Positions 37,607 through 50,650 are shown, counted from the stretch's first letter. The stretch: DNA of 64,000 bases from Combretum micranthum (GCA_024138025.1 JAMXBD010000024.1:124001-188000), one strand, 5' to 3'. Translations and numbers: made by a program. Notes: generated from the letters alone by a model not told the origin.

Positions 37607-40600
37607 TTTTGACCTTAAATAAGTAATTAATTTCAATTAGAGTTGTAAACATGAAATTATTTCGTCGAAAATCACAATTAATGGTGATTAGAGTTCTTAA
37701 AATCCAAAAATTTCCCAAACTTTAATCTCCATTTTGACTACTTCAAAGCCACATAGCACGTGTTGATGAGGAGCTTGATTTTTCCTTTGATAAGATTCAA
37801 ACCCGTGACCTTTCCAATGTTATGCAATGTCTCATCCATATAGGCTGTTGGCTTACAACTTGATATGACTTGCACATAAAATATATATAAGGCTTAATGC
37901 CTAAGCCTAATTAAATGAGCTAATCCATTGTGAGCCATTTAATTGAGTCCAAGGCTTCTTTATAATCAAAAGCAATATCATATTAAGCTTATATTACTTT
38001 TATTTAACACTATGAACCTATTAATACTATCAAATATCATTTCTTATTTTATTATACTATATATATACACATTTTTTATATTATATATATTATATATTAC
38101 ATTACAAATTAAAAAAAAGTTATGGGCTTAATACAATATTAATTTTTATTATAAACTAAAGGTTTAAATGGGTAAAAATAGGGTGTCTACATCACTCATC
38201 CTAGAAATTGTTCTCTTCTATGCATGCTACTTTTGAAGACCTAGTGGACACTAAATCATAACACCAAAAGATATGTTGATGTTTCAGGTTCCATCAAATT
38301 ATATGAGGGGAAAATTTTATCTAATCATTGATCCTTTAATTAAAAAAAGTTTCCTGAAGTTACAAGAGCATTGGATTAGATGATGTGATTATAGGGTGTT
38401 GTTGGTGGGAAGTAGGATTTTAATGTGTCAAAGCTTATCTATTCATCACTTAACTATCAAATATGTTCTTCTATTATGTTGTTTTGCAAATGTGTCATTG
38501 GTAATGTTGCATTTGTAATGTTTTAGTCATTAAAAAGACACCAACTAATAGGTCTATATTAGAATGGTGCTTATTTATTATTTAGTCATTTTAATTAAGA
38601 TTTGAGTATAAATACTTGGAAACTTATTAAATCATCAATACATGAAGTTTATTTGATTGTTAAACACTAGTTTAAACAAAATTTATCACTATGGGGGGTG
38701 TAAGCCCCGAAAATTTCAGTAAATAATTCAAGATGAACTTCGAAAATAAACCCTAAAAATCACTCCAAATTAAAACCGAACTTTGAACGAGTCCTAAATA
38801 TAAACGAAAGTAAGAATTCATTAGTCTTGACAAAATCTAAAAATAAAATAAGGACTACAAAAGTCCTTAAGTCCAAAAACCATTACGTAAGATAAATTGC
38901 TTACCTAATCTATAATTCATAAAAATCGGGATAAAAATAAAACACAGTGATAATTTGCTAAAAAGCAAGTTAATCCATAACATGACAATTTGAAGGATCA
39001 GGAAATCACCAAAGGCCAATTCCATAATTAGGCTTTGGCACGATTAAGAAAACTTTATCTGCCAATAATAAAATATAGACTTTGGAAATTCCCCAAACGA
39101 CCAGACTAATAATCCTAAGAGACGGAAATCACAATAAAGCCCTAACGATCAAATCAAACTCCAAGAATCATAGAACGAGTTAGAAATTGAAATCTCGTAA
39201 TCTTAAGAAGGAAGAATTCAAGAAACAAAATAACAAATTAATAATCCTTAAGTTAACCAATTGTTCATAAAACCTTAAATCGAAGCAAAAAAAATTCGAA
39301 AACAAAACACTATGAAGATCCTTTTTCAAAGCAAATTATAAAAATCAAGATTTCCCCAAAATCATTCCAAAATCGATATTGACTCAAACTCAAGAAAATC
39401 ATATCCGGTAACCATTACCGATATAACTCCGGATATAATAATTCAATTCAAGATTTCCGAAAGCAGTAAGATATTAAATACTTATAAAAATAAAATTTAA
39501 AATAAATTTCTCAAACTAAATACGTTGTATAAACAAAAATCTCAGTTTCCAATTGGCAAAGGTCTAAACCGGAAAATCATCCGGAAACCCTAACCGGAAT
39601 ACAATAGTTAAGTCCGGCAATCTAGCGCCCTTAACTCTAGAGGCCAGGTGTAGTTTAAATAAGTAGAATAGCTCGTAGTAATATAAGTTTGTATAAAATA
39701 TCAGATTGGTAAATTTTTGACCTATCTCGAACCCGTTCGGATACAGACTTCGAAAAGCGTGTCCCGGACTCGAGATATCAAAAATATACCATTAGTACCG
39801 TTAGACTCGTAATTTTATAAGATTTCTAAATATATCAGTTATATAATTTTTCGGGTTATAAAAGTTACAGTTATAACCTTTTTACCGTATTTTCATTTCT
39901 ACCGGTAATTGATTATTCTTTTGCACTATTCATTTTATTTCATTACACAATTTTATTATTATTATTATTATTTTATTTTTATACCCTGGGTTTCCTAGTA
40001 ATCAAGTAAACTTCGAAAACCAGAAAATGAAACCCTAAATCCGTTTAGTTCAAACTTTGTGAAAAGACTTACCCCAATTCCGGCTTTTCCTCGGTTTCCA
40101 AATAAGAAACTTTTATAAGCAAAATTAATTTTGATATAGTTCTTGATTATATTTCAAACCAAGAAAAGATCAGATTTTAAGAAAATTTCAATTCCGGGTC
40201 ATCCCGAGACCCATTATAGAAAAGCGTGCCCCGAACTAGAATTTCAAAAATTTCTTTATGAATACTCATTTGAATCGAAATAAAATAAGGATTTCAAAAA
40301 TATATTTTTCATAATTTTCCGGCTTATGAAAAATACAGTTATAGCCTTTTTATTCGTATTTCATTACTACCGGAAATTAAATTGTCTTGTCAACTATTCC
40401 TACTATTCATAAAACTACCTAGTCTACCTATTAGCCTACCTACAAGTCTAACCCTTACCATCACTCAAATCACTCACTTTTCTCTACACATTTTGTCCCT
40501 TAATTTTTACAAATCATAACAATTACATCAAGTTAAATCAATCAAATAAAGCAAAATTTTCAAACTTTTCCCTTCCCTTACAAGCTCCTTGGTCGGCGTG

Positions 40601-40674
40601 AAAATGGCCCCCCCCCATGCTTCAATTTGAATTTTTCTTCTTCATTTAACCTAATCTCATTCCATATAAATACT

Positions 40675-40682
40675 ACATTTTC
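40675..40682 (+). promoter_or_regulatory. TATA box of E9
   Basis: CCATATAAATACTACATT context, about 300 bp after the second ACCGG motif. Confidence 0.55.
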
Positions 40683-42659
40683 TCTCTCTTTCTTCATTCC
40701 TCACTTTTTCAAACTTTACAAAAGGTAAAGCTCTCTTTTTCTCTCCTCTCCACTCCCTCTTTTCCCCTCTATGCCGAGAGCCTCCATGGCCTCCCACACA
40801 CACACACACACAACTTATTTCTTTTCCTTTTTACTCCTATCTTACTCTAAGTAAAAGAACTTTCACTCCTTCCACACATAGATCTTGTTATGGCTAAGTG
40901 ATTCTTGGATATTTCAACTAAAAGTCCCCATGATCTTTTAGTAGGGACAATGAAATATCAAAACAAGAATACCGAACCATTACAAAATAGATCTAACCTT
41001 TAAAGGAGCTTTCATGGCAAAAGCTTTATGTTTATCCATCAAAAAGTATTTTGAACTAAAGATCTTTTATAAAAATGTAGTTTTTATGTTTTCAAAACTC
41101 ATTTGAGCATATGAAATATAGATCTATCATTTTGCTACTCATATTCATGTAGGCATTTAAGATCTCATTATTATTTTTTTATGTGCATTAATAGTCTTTA
41201 ATGCTTTTGTCTTTAGTAAATCACCTTCCTAGTATGTAGATCTATGGTTAGATAAGTTAATAAAGTCAAAAAGGAAAACTTTTCAAAATATGAACTTGTG
41301 TAAATTCGGATGACTTTGAAACCTAGGTCAAAAACACTTTTATCAACTTCTAAACATGTATTTTACAAGAGAAATGAAGCCTATGGGTAATAGATAATGT
41401 TTGGTAGTATTTTTCATGAGTCTAAATGAGATTTTTTAAAGAAAATGTTGGAAACAAGAAATGAAGTCCATAGAAGTTTTGAGTAAAAGTCATTAGATGA
41501 AATTCGTAATAATGGATGTAGGGTTAGAAAACACTATTTTTCCAACTTCAAAAATGATATTTTCTTAAATAAATGAAGTCCTTAGGATATGATATAATAA
41601 ATACTTAAAGTTTTGAAGTATAAAATATTTTTCCTAAAGGAATCAACTTGAAAATGGACTTTTAAATTCGGATTTTTGGAAACCCCATAGTAAAAGACCC
41701 ACTTAAAAGTTTAAAATGTGATTTTATTAAAGAAATAAAGGCCTTAGGATATAACTAATATAAGGGTCAAAATTTCTTTAAACAAAGTAGAGTTTTTCTA
41801 AAGAAAATCCTTGTAAAATAGTGTGGTCAAGTGTAGTAATTCACTTACTAAACATTGGTATAAATGGTTTCTAAGAAAAGTTTATTTTAAATTCTTTAAA
41901 TAAAAAGTTATAAGAACATAGACTCATTAAGTTCACATCATGACATTCATGATAGGGAAAATCATTACCATTGCATTTAGTTCATTTTCATACTTAGGAA
42001 TCTCAAGTGCATTCATGAAAACCGCATTTTTAATCTATATACCCGCTGTACAGATCTGATCCCTCAATTCCGAGGCTTAGATATTTTCAAAACTTGATTT
42101 AAACTTCGTATTTAGAAAGCTCTTCCGAAGTAGATAGAAATCGATATAAAATTTGCGAGATTCCGAGTTAAAATGACCAAGTTATGGCCGTTTTAAGTTG
42201 GAATTCCCGCTTAGGACGCGAATTACGAATTTGATAAGTTCGTATGAAGTCGTTGGATTAGTTTGAGTTGAAATACTGATTAGAGTATTTCTTCCTTTTT
42301 AGGTTATCCCGAGTTCGACGATTCCCTACCACCGGATTATTATTACTAGAAGACCGGTGATCCAATGGCTGAGTGAGTTTTCTCCTTGTTTTGTTACCTT
42401 GATTGTGCTTGTAATTAGTCGCATTAGAATTTTAGGAACAAGATAAAAATCGATGTGAATGGGGATGGGATATATGATGAGACTGTGATGAATGTATGCC
42501 AAGGAATACTAAAGCATATCGAAACCACGATTTGATTGGATAACTGCACGGTTCATATTATTTATGTGTATGATATTGCCTGGTCACTCTAAAGAATGTA
42601 TAAATATTTTGACCTAAGCAAAAAGTAGATTGATCATGCATCGCATCAGACATATTGCA

Positions 42660-42870
42660 TTTGGTAGCGTGCTACTCCTACGCAGGTCGATCGGTATGGT
42701 CCGAGGACTCGTTTGAGTAGAGACCCGGTGCCAGAGCTCATTCTCGGGTACTAAGGCGCATGTGGATGCATCCTTGGATGAGCCTAGCCGAGTCGAGTGC
42801 TAAGAGCCAGGGCTTGGGGACTAGCAGCGGTCGTGTAGACTCAATACCATTCCTAACCCAAGATACGGAG
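42660..42870. other. GC-rich cassette in E9
   Basis: Occupies the cassette position but is neither repetitive nor similar to types I-IV. It is clearly richer in G and C than the surrounding LTR (for example GCAGGTCGATCGG and CCTAGCCGAGTCGAG). Confidence 0.6.
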
Positions 42871-43440
42871 GGCGTAAATCCGTTCTGTGTGTGGGTTCCG
42901 GTTACCCATACATAATTGCTTGCTCACGTGTTTGTTCATGCATAGCATATGATTGATTAATAACTTGTTTGTTATGGTACGGAATTAAGGGAATTCTCAC
43001 TAAGCTAGTGTAGCTTATACCCCAATAGTTGTTTAAATGAGCAGGTTATTCCAAGAATGCTAAGTGGGGACCAGATGGTTGAAGTCGAGAATGACTTCGG
43101 GATTCCGGCAAGATATAAATGCTTGAAGTTTTTGGCTAAGCTTTACGATTTGCTTTGTAATAGTTTTATGTAGTGAAGTCTTGGGATGAATGTAATTGAA
43201 GTTTGATGAACTGTATTTTGAAGTATAGTGTTTTGTATTTGGAGTATAGTGGATTGTATTTCCTTTACATTGTTACTCAATTGTATCAACATAAAATGTA
43301 TCATTCTGATTTGTCTCCTCTATGTGTTAGACGCCTTGTACATAGTATGGAAGCCTTCGCGTGACTGAGGTGGTCATTCTTAGGCTTTAATATTGTGTAC
43401 GGCGGACTGCCACGTTTAGGGTACCCTTCGGGGCGTGACA

Positions 43441-44247
43441 GGGGTAGAGAGAGAGTTTCTCTTGAGTGACAATTTTTGCATGGGACATACTTTCATCACT
43501 AGCAAGATTCAAGTGTGGCCATTTGTGCACCGAAATTGAGACTCATATCAATATGAGTTTATATGAAAAATTGTGTGAATTGAACACATTTTTTATTTAC
43601 AGTAACTCAAGTTTATCAATAAAGAAGCATAGCTTCAAGACTTACAATGCAATTCCATTTGTCTCTCATGTGCATAGATCCATCAACATTGTACTAGTCT
43701 GCATATTAAAAGACTGATAAGGATTGGAGGAGACATGTGACTTAGATCCATTTGTGGTAGGAGATGACAATTGAGTAATGTTTAGTTTACATTTTGTCGA
43801 GACCCTACTTAAATGAAAAAGAAAAAAAGATATCTTGACATAAAGATCAAATTAACTTATGTCATCTCAAGCTATTTATATTATTTGGAAAATCTCTAAG
43901 GAGTAAAGAGTGAGCAGGCCTTTAACCTTCTCATTTTTATCAACACTCCATTGAATACATAAGGTTATTTATATAATCAAAACAGCCGACTTTGAAAAAA
44001 GAAAATGAAATTAAAAAAATAAAAAAGCTAATAAAATCGTATGTAAAACTGTTTTGTCATATGCTTTATTCTGCTTCATAAAGGTCTTAAGCCTTTGAAA
44101 TTGTTTAAAAGGGAAAAAAAGAAAAAGAATAAAAAAAACTAGCATGTGTGACAAAGAAGTTTACGAAGATAAAAAAGTTAAAAGATCAAACTATCTTCCG
44201 AGTTATGAAATGTTGGGGTGTGTGTTTGTTTTGTTGTTGATTTTTAT

Positions 44248-44280
<33 letters not shown>

Positions 44281-44297
44281 TAATATTTTGCTATCAC
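43441..44297. other. Non-coding stretch between E9 and the MULE
   Basis: Starts with the right TSD of E9. The open frame 43466-43717 (83 codons) shows no motif. A TTA/ATT repeat lies at 44251-44281. Nothing else is recognised. Confidence 0.5.
44251..44281. repeat. (ATT)n microsatellite next to the MULE
   Basis: Trinucleotide run ending 17 bp before the MULE target-site duplication. Confidence 0.85.
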
Positions 44298-44306
44298 GGG
44301 AAGCTG
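44298..44306 (+). repeat. Left 9-bp target-site duplication of the MULE
   Basis: GGGAAGCTG here and GTGAAGCTG at 50725-50733 (8/9 identical), directly outside the inverted ends. Nine-base duplications are characteristic of Mutator-like insertion. Confidence 0.8.
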
Positions 44307-44642
44307 GGGGAAAAGAAAAAAAAATTGTGTTTTTTAAAAAAATTACAAAATTACCATCGGGATCAAAATAATCCCGATTTTAGGCAACTTGACCTCGTCT
44401 CTTCAAAAGATGAGATCAGGCCGCCTATGACTGACGTCGTCTCTTGAGGTCTGCACGAGTAAAAAACTTGCCATACCTTCTTCTTCCCCATTTCCTCTTC
44501 TTCTCCTTCTCTGCAAAACCCCGAGCCCCAAATTCAAACCCTAACCCTAATTCCCAATTTGTGCTCGATTGAGAGCAATTAGCTCCGTAAACTTGTGTTT
44601 TTGTTGGAGAGGAGTGTTGTAGGCGCAAGAACGAGGACAACG

Positions 44643-47600
44643 ATGAACGGTGACGGTAGCAAAAATTCCAAGGTATGAATCCACATTTTTCGAAATTTTT
44701 GTTAAATTATTGATGCTACATTGTTGAGTATTCATTGTATGTGTTGTAAGAATATTGTATGTTGTAATATTCCAAATTTTTGCAAATTTTTTTTAATTAT
44801 CGATGCTATATTGTCGAATATTGGTAGTGTGAAATGCGCATATTTGTTGTTGTACGCAAAGTTCAATTAATTAGAAATTAGTAATTATTAGAAATGATAA
44901 TTTATTAAACATTACATTTCAATTAAAGTGATACAAATTTTGTATAATTTATTAAAAATTTTTATAATTTATAATTTATTAGAAATCAGTAATTGATAAC
45001 AGAAATCAACATTTAAAATATAATTTATTAAAAATTAGTAATTTCAATTTTATATGAATTTGATTATAAATGAGTGATAGAAATCAACATTTAATTAATG
45101 ATATAATCAATTTTAAAATTTTCTATTACGAGTTATGTTAAATAAAATGGAGAGTTCAATTCATAAGTGTGGAGTTGCAAATTTCATGTAATGAAAGTTA
45201 TTTTTTATGAGATGGCAGGGTTGGTGAGGAAATGGATAACGAATTTGTACTGTACGCACAACATTGTGCAAGGGGAGGATAGATTTGGTTATGATAAGCG
45301 GCCAGTAGCTGTGATCAGTGTAGGAACTCTATGTATGAGCAAATTGTAGATATCATTTGCAATAGATTGAAGGTAAATAGGTGTACACATTGGGGGATCT
45401 ATATCATAGGGTAGCTATTAGAGATAGGCTGCTACGTTATGATATTATTCCAGTGATGGATTATGATGCTGCATAAGAGATTTGGTGTACACGGAAGGGT
45501 TATGGCTGTTTATGTGCAGATATCAAAAATACATTGTTATAAGCACCTACAGGGGAAATGGGCAATGATAGAGGTATTGGGAGTGATGGATTGGTAGACT
45601 CAAACTCCACTCCAATTCAAGCAATAGGTAGTGCACAGGTGGAAATGTGTGCACCCACTTCTATAGGTGGTCATGATACAGATGCCATGTAAGATTCCTC
45701 GACAAGTGAATCATGTGACGACTATGATGATGATGGAAATCATAATATCGAAGCTTTTCCCCAACAATATGCTTCTCCCACGGTACAACTAAGGAGGAAT
45801 GATTGGCACCACTTCATTGCTCCTACTAATGTTGATGCAGTAGGGAGCTCGGTGCCAGTTCCCTTTTTCAATGCAGAAGTTGGTAGTAGTTATGATGTAT
45901 ATGATAATGAGCAGAAGATGAGTGCTAGGAATTGGAGCTTCAGCGATGAATTCAAGGTTAGGATGTGATTTGAGACAAAAGATCATCTCATACGAGCAGT
46001 TAAAATGTGGTACATAATAAACCATTACAATTTCAAGGTGGTGGACTCAGACCCAAAATCATGGATAGTTAAATGTACTGATACGCATAATAGAGGTTGT
46101 AAGTGGAGACTCAGAGGTAGTTATAAGAAATATGGTGGGTGGTTTTACATCACTAAGTACGAAGGACCCCACACTTGCTTGGATGAAATCACTGCACATG
46201 ATCACTCTCGGTTAGATTCCACTAGCATGTCTAGAAGCATCATATTAGAGATCTGTGATTCTCCAGATGTGAAGGCTAAGGACCTCCAACTGAATATCTT
46301 AAAACAGTTTGGGTATCATCTTCATATAAAGAGAATTCGTGAGGCGAAGAGAAAAGCAATTGAGCAGGTGTATGGAAGTTGGGAAGATTCATATGTAGAG
46401 CTTCTTCACTTACTTAATGCAATAACAGAGGCAAATCTAGGAACAAAGCTTGAGTGGCAAACCATTGATTCAGATACCGCAGGATACGTGTTCTTAGACA
46501 AGCTTTTTTAGGCATTCCATCCTTGCATCGAAGCTTTCCAGAGCTGCAGGTATATTTATTAAATGTGATTGAATTCATTTATGTACAGTTGATATCAACT
46601 AACTAACTTATATCGGTTAATTTATTTCAAACCCGTCATTACACTTGATGGCACTTTCCTATATGGCAAGTACAAGCACAAACTGCTTATTGTAGTTACA
46701 GTAGATAGGGCAAATCATATAGTCCCACTGGCATACAGTCTTGTGGATGAGGAGAACGCGGACACATGGTGTTGGTTCCTGGCGAAGGTGTTAGAACATG
46801 TTATCAAAGACCGATCCAACATCTACTTGATATCGGACCGACATGCCAGTGTTAGGAGTACGATAGAAGGTGAGAATGCTGTGTGGCCAAGAGGTTGGCC
46901 TTGGCGCTGGTGTATTCGGCATGTTGCCAACAACTTCAATTCAAGGGCCAAAATAAAGAATGTAAGGAAATAATAAAACGAGCAGCCTACCAAACCTAAA
47001 GTAGAAAGTTCCATGGATACTTCAACGCAGCACTTCAAAGCAGTCCTTGGACGTCACAATATTTTCGTGACTTGCTCCATGTATGTAGGCTTTATCGTAT
47101 GACGAAGGCGTAAGATTTAGAATTGGTACAACGAACATGGCTGAAAGTTACAATTCAGTTATAAAGAATGCTTGATTGTTACTTGTGGTAGTGTTGGTCA
47201 AGAAAACCTTTTACAATTGTAACTCTGTATTTAATAAGCAAAGGAGAGAAGCAAACGAAGCAATGAGTACAGGTAAGTTACTCACCGAATATACTGCAAC
47301 GAAGTTTGAGAGATGGAACAACATCTCAAGTTCTTATAGAGTTACTTTTCGATTATCAGAATGAATATTCGAGGTTACTGCTCTGTACCCTACCATGTAT
47401 GGTCAAAAGGGGACCACATATAAAATGAGTTAAAGCATGCAATGTACCTGTTAACAAGTGGCAGACATACAGAAATTCGATGCTCACTATGCAATGGTAG
47501 TAATGGGTACATTGCACATAGATGTTTTGCCTACGTAGCATAGTGGTACAGGTAGGATAAGCAGCTTAGGGTATATGGTCGCTTCTTCATACCTGCAGCC

Positions 47601-47867
47601 AATAAGACCAATTGGACCTGTTTGGATATAGCGAAATAGCACCTTATACCAGGACCTATTAGGAAAAGGGGTAAGCCTAGGGAAAAACAATTCCAAAATG
47701 AGATGGATATTCGAGAGGGTCCACGAGGTTACTCATGCGATTCATGTGGGCAACCAGGGCATAACATTCGAAGTTGTCCAAATAGGGGGTTGGCTAGTAG
47801 AACAGTAACGGGCCAGTGCAGTCGTAGTGGTAATATTTTTATTATCATAAACTTTATTGTACAGTAA
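44643..47867 (+). pseudogene. MULE transposase (MuDR-type), degenerate
   Basis: The probable first exon is ATG..TCCAAG with a GT donor at 44673; the next exon starts near 45219. From there a recognisable MuDR transposase runs in one main frame: an N-terminal acidic region (45690-45790), the DNA-binding domain with C-x(n)-W-R-x-R-G and GPHTC (46005-46210), the DDE domain with VITLDGTFLYG-like sequence (46631-46690) and YLISDRHASV (46820-46850), TTNMAESYNS (about 47130), a scrambled SWIM zinc finger (47450-47510), and a CCHC knuckle CDSCGQPGHNIRSC (47736-47777). In-frame stops occur at 45474 (TAA), 45690 (TAA), 45966 (TGA) and 46509 (TAG). The 46550-46630 intron has AA where an AG acceptor is expected. 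At least one frameshift follows 47360. Longest intact piece: 46005-46511. Confidence 0.85.
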
Positions 47868-47958
47868 TAATAAGACATGCTTTTACCTTATGTTTCATTT
47901 GCTTGTTTTAATCTACTTATGCTTCTATTGACAATAGCCATTTATTTATCCTATACAG

Positions 47959-50151
47959 ATGGATGCAGGATCGATAGATAGTCATTACTTACAAAGCATC
48001 CTATTCATAGGTCCAGCCAAGCCTGGGAGGGGCAGATAAGTTTATTTTTTGCAATCCACAATTTATACAAGTAATTCATGTTTCTTATAACATTATCGAC
48101 TTCTCTGCAGGAGCATGTGGTCTTGCTGTCGCCATAGAGAGGCGAAGTTGAGGCGACAACATGGCGTCCTTGCACAGCTAAATAATCTCTTAGTGCCATT
48201 CCTGTCACAGATGGGTTTCATTGGGGTGGCCCATATGCCATTCGTTCAGCTAGATTGGCACCTCATCACTGCCTTAGTGGAGAGATGGCGGGCGGAGACA
48301 CATACATTCCATATGACCACGAGAGAGTAGTTAGTTACATTGGAGGATGTTGCTATTCTTACTAGCCAACCTGTAGATGGTGACACTGTTACAGGCACGG
48401 CCTAAATGGATTGGCTTGCATTATGTGTGGAGCAGTTAGGAGTTCGACCTGTCCCCGAGATAGATATGGATGGTAGTCGTCTGAAGATGTCATGGTTGGA
48501 CAACCACTTCAGAATGCTACCAGAGTATGCAGATGATGTCTTGATCAGATGCTACTCTCGAGCGTATATCTTGTTGCTACTGGGTAGATTCATATTTGCG
48601 GACAATTCATCAAATTATGTCCACCTGATCCGCAATTGCTCCAGGACTTGGAGAGGGCGAGACAGTATGCGTGGGGAGCAGCCTGTTTGGCTTGGCTGTA
48701 TAGGCAGCTATGCTTGGCTTCCCACGTTAACACAGGGAATATTACAGGACCCTTGGTTGTCTTGCAGATATGGGCGTGGGAGCACTTCTCCCATATTGCC
48801 TCGATTCGTCGACAGGTTACAGCAGTTATAGTAGGCCGCCCACTAATCAGCCATTGGGGTGCGACTTTTGATGTCACCAGTGTATCCACCCACTTGCTGA
48901 TTGAGTATCGGGCATCCTTCGATCGATAGATCGAGTACCAGGTATGATTTTCTTTGCCTTCTTTCCTTCAATTTGATTTCCAATATGTTGTTTCCCTTCA
49001 AATTGCTACGTTTTAATATTTTTTGTTAACTGGTTGTGTAATTTTTTCCCCTTCAACAGGTTGTATGGGACCCTTACAGTCCCATTTTGGACTCCCTTCC
49101 TCCATACTGTCAGGCTGGCAGCAACATTTGGCGAGCACGGGTCTCGCTGGTATGCTTCCACATAGTTGAGCACTACTATCTAGACAGAGTGTTGCGATAG
49201 TTTGGTGGATTTCAGGGGGTCCTACACCTACCTAACGAAATGAGAGCCCTGCAAGAGATTGACATGCGGGGTGTTCCAAGTGGAACTGGCAGGCGGAGCA
49301 TGCTAGATAGATAACTGAGTGTGATGGTCAGCATGATCGTATTGTTGATATGCCAAATTTTCCTATCGGTATATCTGATTATTACTTCCACTGGTACTAT
49401 GCTATTACCTGACGCTGGATTAGTCGCACATGGGCTATCATACGCTATATGGTAAGGTCACCGACTCGATAACCTGTGTAAAGAGATGTATTTTGTTTTT
49501 AGGACTCACTGCTCTACATTTTATATGTTACTTGGAGGCATATTTCATTTATAGAGTCCCAAACATACATCCAGATATTACTTCTTCCACTGCACAAGAT
49601 GTCTATCGTGTAGTTGAAGAGTTCATAGGGCTCAATTTAAACGATCCACCGCCACCAACACCAGCAGCAGGACCACAGCCACAACCTGGTCAGAGACGAC
49701 ATCCACATAGAGAGAGATGTGGGCGGAGACAGGGTCAGGAGCGAGACCGTGGCAAAGGTATATAGATCGTGGATGAGCCTGAGCCGTCTCACGTACCGTC
49801 ATTTGATTAGCCTGGCTCTTCCCAGTTCCTTCATGACGAGGCTGGCCTATTATCACATACACATTTGTTGGACACCCCCATGCTAGACCCGTCATATAGT
49901 GAGTTTCATACCCCCTTAGCTCCACAGAAGAGGCGACCATCGCCATCACATGATATGGGTGAGAGATTCACATAGGTGGAGCCAGACCCAATCCCATTTT
50001 ATCCATTCAGTGGTGCTGGTGGAGATGAGGATGGCATAGTTACACAGATTAATCCATCCACATAGTATCCTCATCAGCGTACATCATTCGCCTGTACCTT
50101 TGTTAGAAGGGGATGAGAGAGGCGAGATAGAGGCCACCAGTAGTAGATAGG
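47959..50151 (+). pseudogene. Plant mobile domain (PMD) ORF of the MULE, degenerate
   Basis: The first exon starts ATGGATGCAGG; an intron appears to end at 48112 (TCTGCAG). The next part reads MWSCCRHREAKLRRQHGV.., then FVQLDWHLITALVERWRAE and THTFHMTT: the N-terminal signature of PMD proteins (Pfam PMD, also annotated 'phosphatase 7 long form homolog', although it is no phosphatase). After in-frame TAG (48328) and TAA (48403) codons it continues with DWLALCVEQLGV, SWLDNHFRMLP and YSRAYILLLLGRFIFAD. Frameshifts then separate the pieces, whose other frames carry WAWEHFSHIA (48636-48929) and IWRARVSLVCFHIVEH (from about 49125). The C-terminus has a proline/glutamine/arginine-rich tail (49640-49765). 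PMDs are known from transposons and from the host silencing factors MAIL1/MAIN. Confidence 0.8.
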
Positions 50152-50208
50152 AAACTTTCTCAATTTTTATGATTGTTGGATACATATTCATAGTTTTTTG
50201 CAATTACT

Positions 50209-50260
50209 GTATTCCTTCTCTTGTGTACATTTGATGAAAACAAACAATCGGTCATTGATT
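50209..50260 (+). repeat. Left arm of a 50-bp inverted repeat
   Basis: TGTATTCCTTCTCTTGTG.. through ..AATCGGTCATTGA; its reverse complement is at 50867-50918. The two arms flank one copy of the tandem duplication. The left arm is the native MULE position because the sequence continues smoothly on both sides. Confidence 0.8.
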
Positions 50261-50530
50261 TCGTATTTTATTTTCTTTGAGTTTTATCTTATGCTTGTGA
50301 TGAAAAGTTTGACAATACATTTGTAGTTTAATGATTTGGGATGGGAACTACATTTGGTTGGATTGAGTTTTGAATTACTACTGAAGTTTGGAAGTTGTTT
50401 ATCCTTGGCGGAGAATGGCCAATTGCTTATATAGCTGGTTTTATCTGAGTTTTTACATGTTTTCTTCCAAATATAAAAAATAATCTATTTTCTAAGAAAT
50501 AAAAGGGGAGTGAAATAATTTGACCTGACC

Positions 50531-50650
50531 AGGCGGCCTGACCTCGTCTCTTAAAGAGATGAGATGTTTATGAGGGTGACCTCATCTCTTGAAGAGAGGA
50601 GGTCAGGTACTAATGATTTCATTTCTTGAAGAGACGAGGTCAAGTTATCT
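50531..50650. repeat. Palindromic subterminal repeats of the MULE right arm
   Basis: Three near-palindromes of about 27 bp in succession, each of the form GACCTCRTCTCTT followed by its complement AAGAGAYGAGGTC. Two further copies lie in the left arm (44391-44450). Possible transposase binding sites or hairpins; inference. Confidence 0.6.

Larger units (their letters stand above)
36910..38698. other. Non-coding stretch between E8 and E9
   Basis: No convincing gene. It contains a possible minus-strand promoter (37059-37066), a MITE-like unit (37288-37606), and an AT-rich part with a run of TATATA segments near 38050-38100. The short frames at 36964-37182 and 37943-38131 are not supported by any motif. 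Confidence 0.5.
38699..43440 (+). mobile_element. LTR E9 (4742 bp), composite U3
   Basis: Starts TGTAAGCCCCGAAAATTT and ends TACCCTTCGGGGCGTGACA. Flanks are GGGGG and GGGGT (4/5). It is longer than its relatives because a second U3-like start (TACCCTGGGTTTCCTAG.., about 39979) follows the first U3; each part has its own ACCGG motif (about 39900 and 40370). The second start resembles the E4/E10 subfamily read in the same sense. A TATA box is at 40675-40682, the core block at 42131-42215, and a GC-rich cassette at about 42660-42870. Confidence 0.82.

Noticed and set aside
44530..44560. Telomere-like CCCTAA words
   Set aside because: Only a few units in the MULE leader; no array.
46005..46511. 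168-codon ORF as an independent host gene of FAR1/FHY3 type
   Set aside because: It is the DNA-binding part of the MULE transposase; homology continues on both sides within the TIR-bounded element.
49430..49765. 111-codon ORF as a separate arginine/proline-rich protein
   Set aside because: It continues the C-terminal part of the decayed PMD ORF of the MULE.
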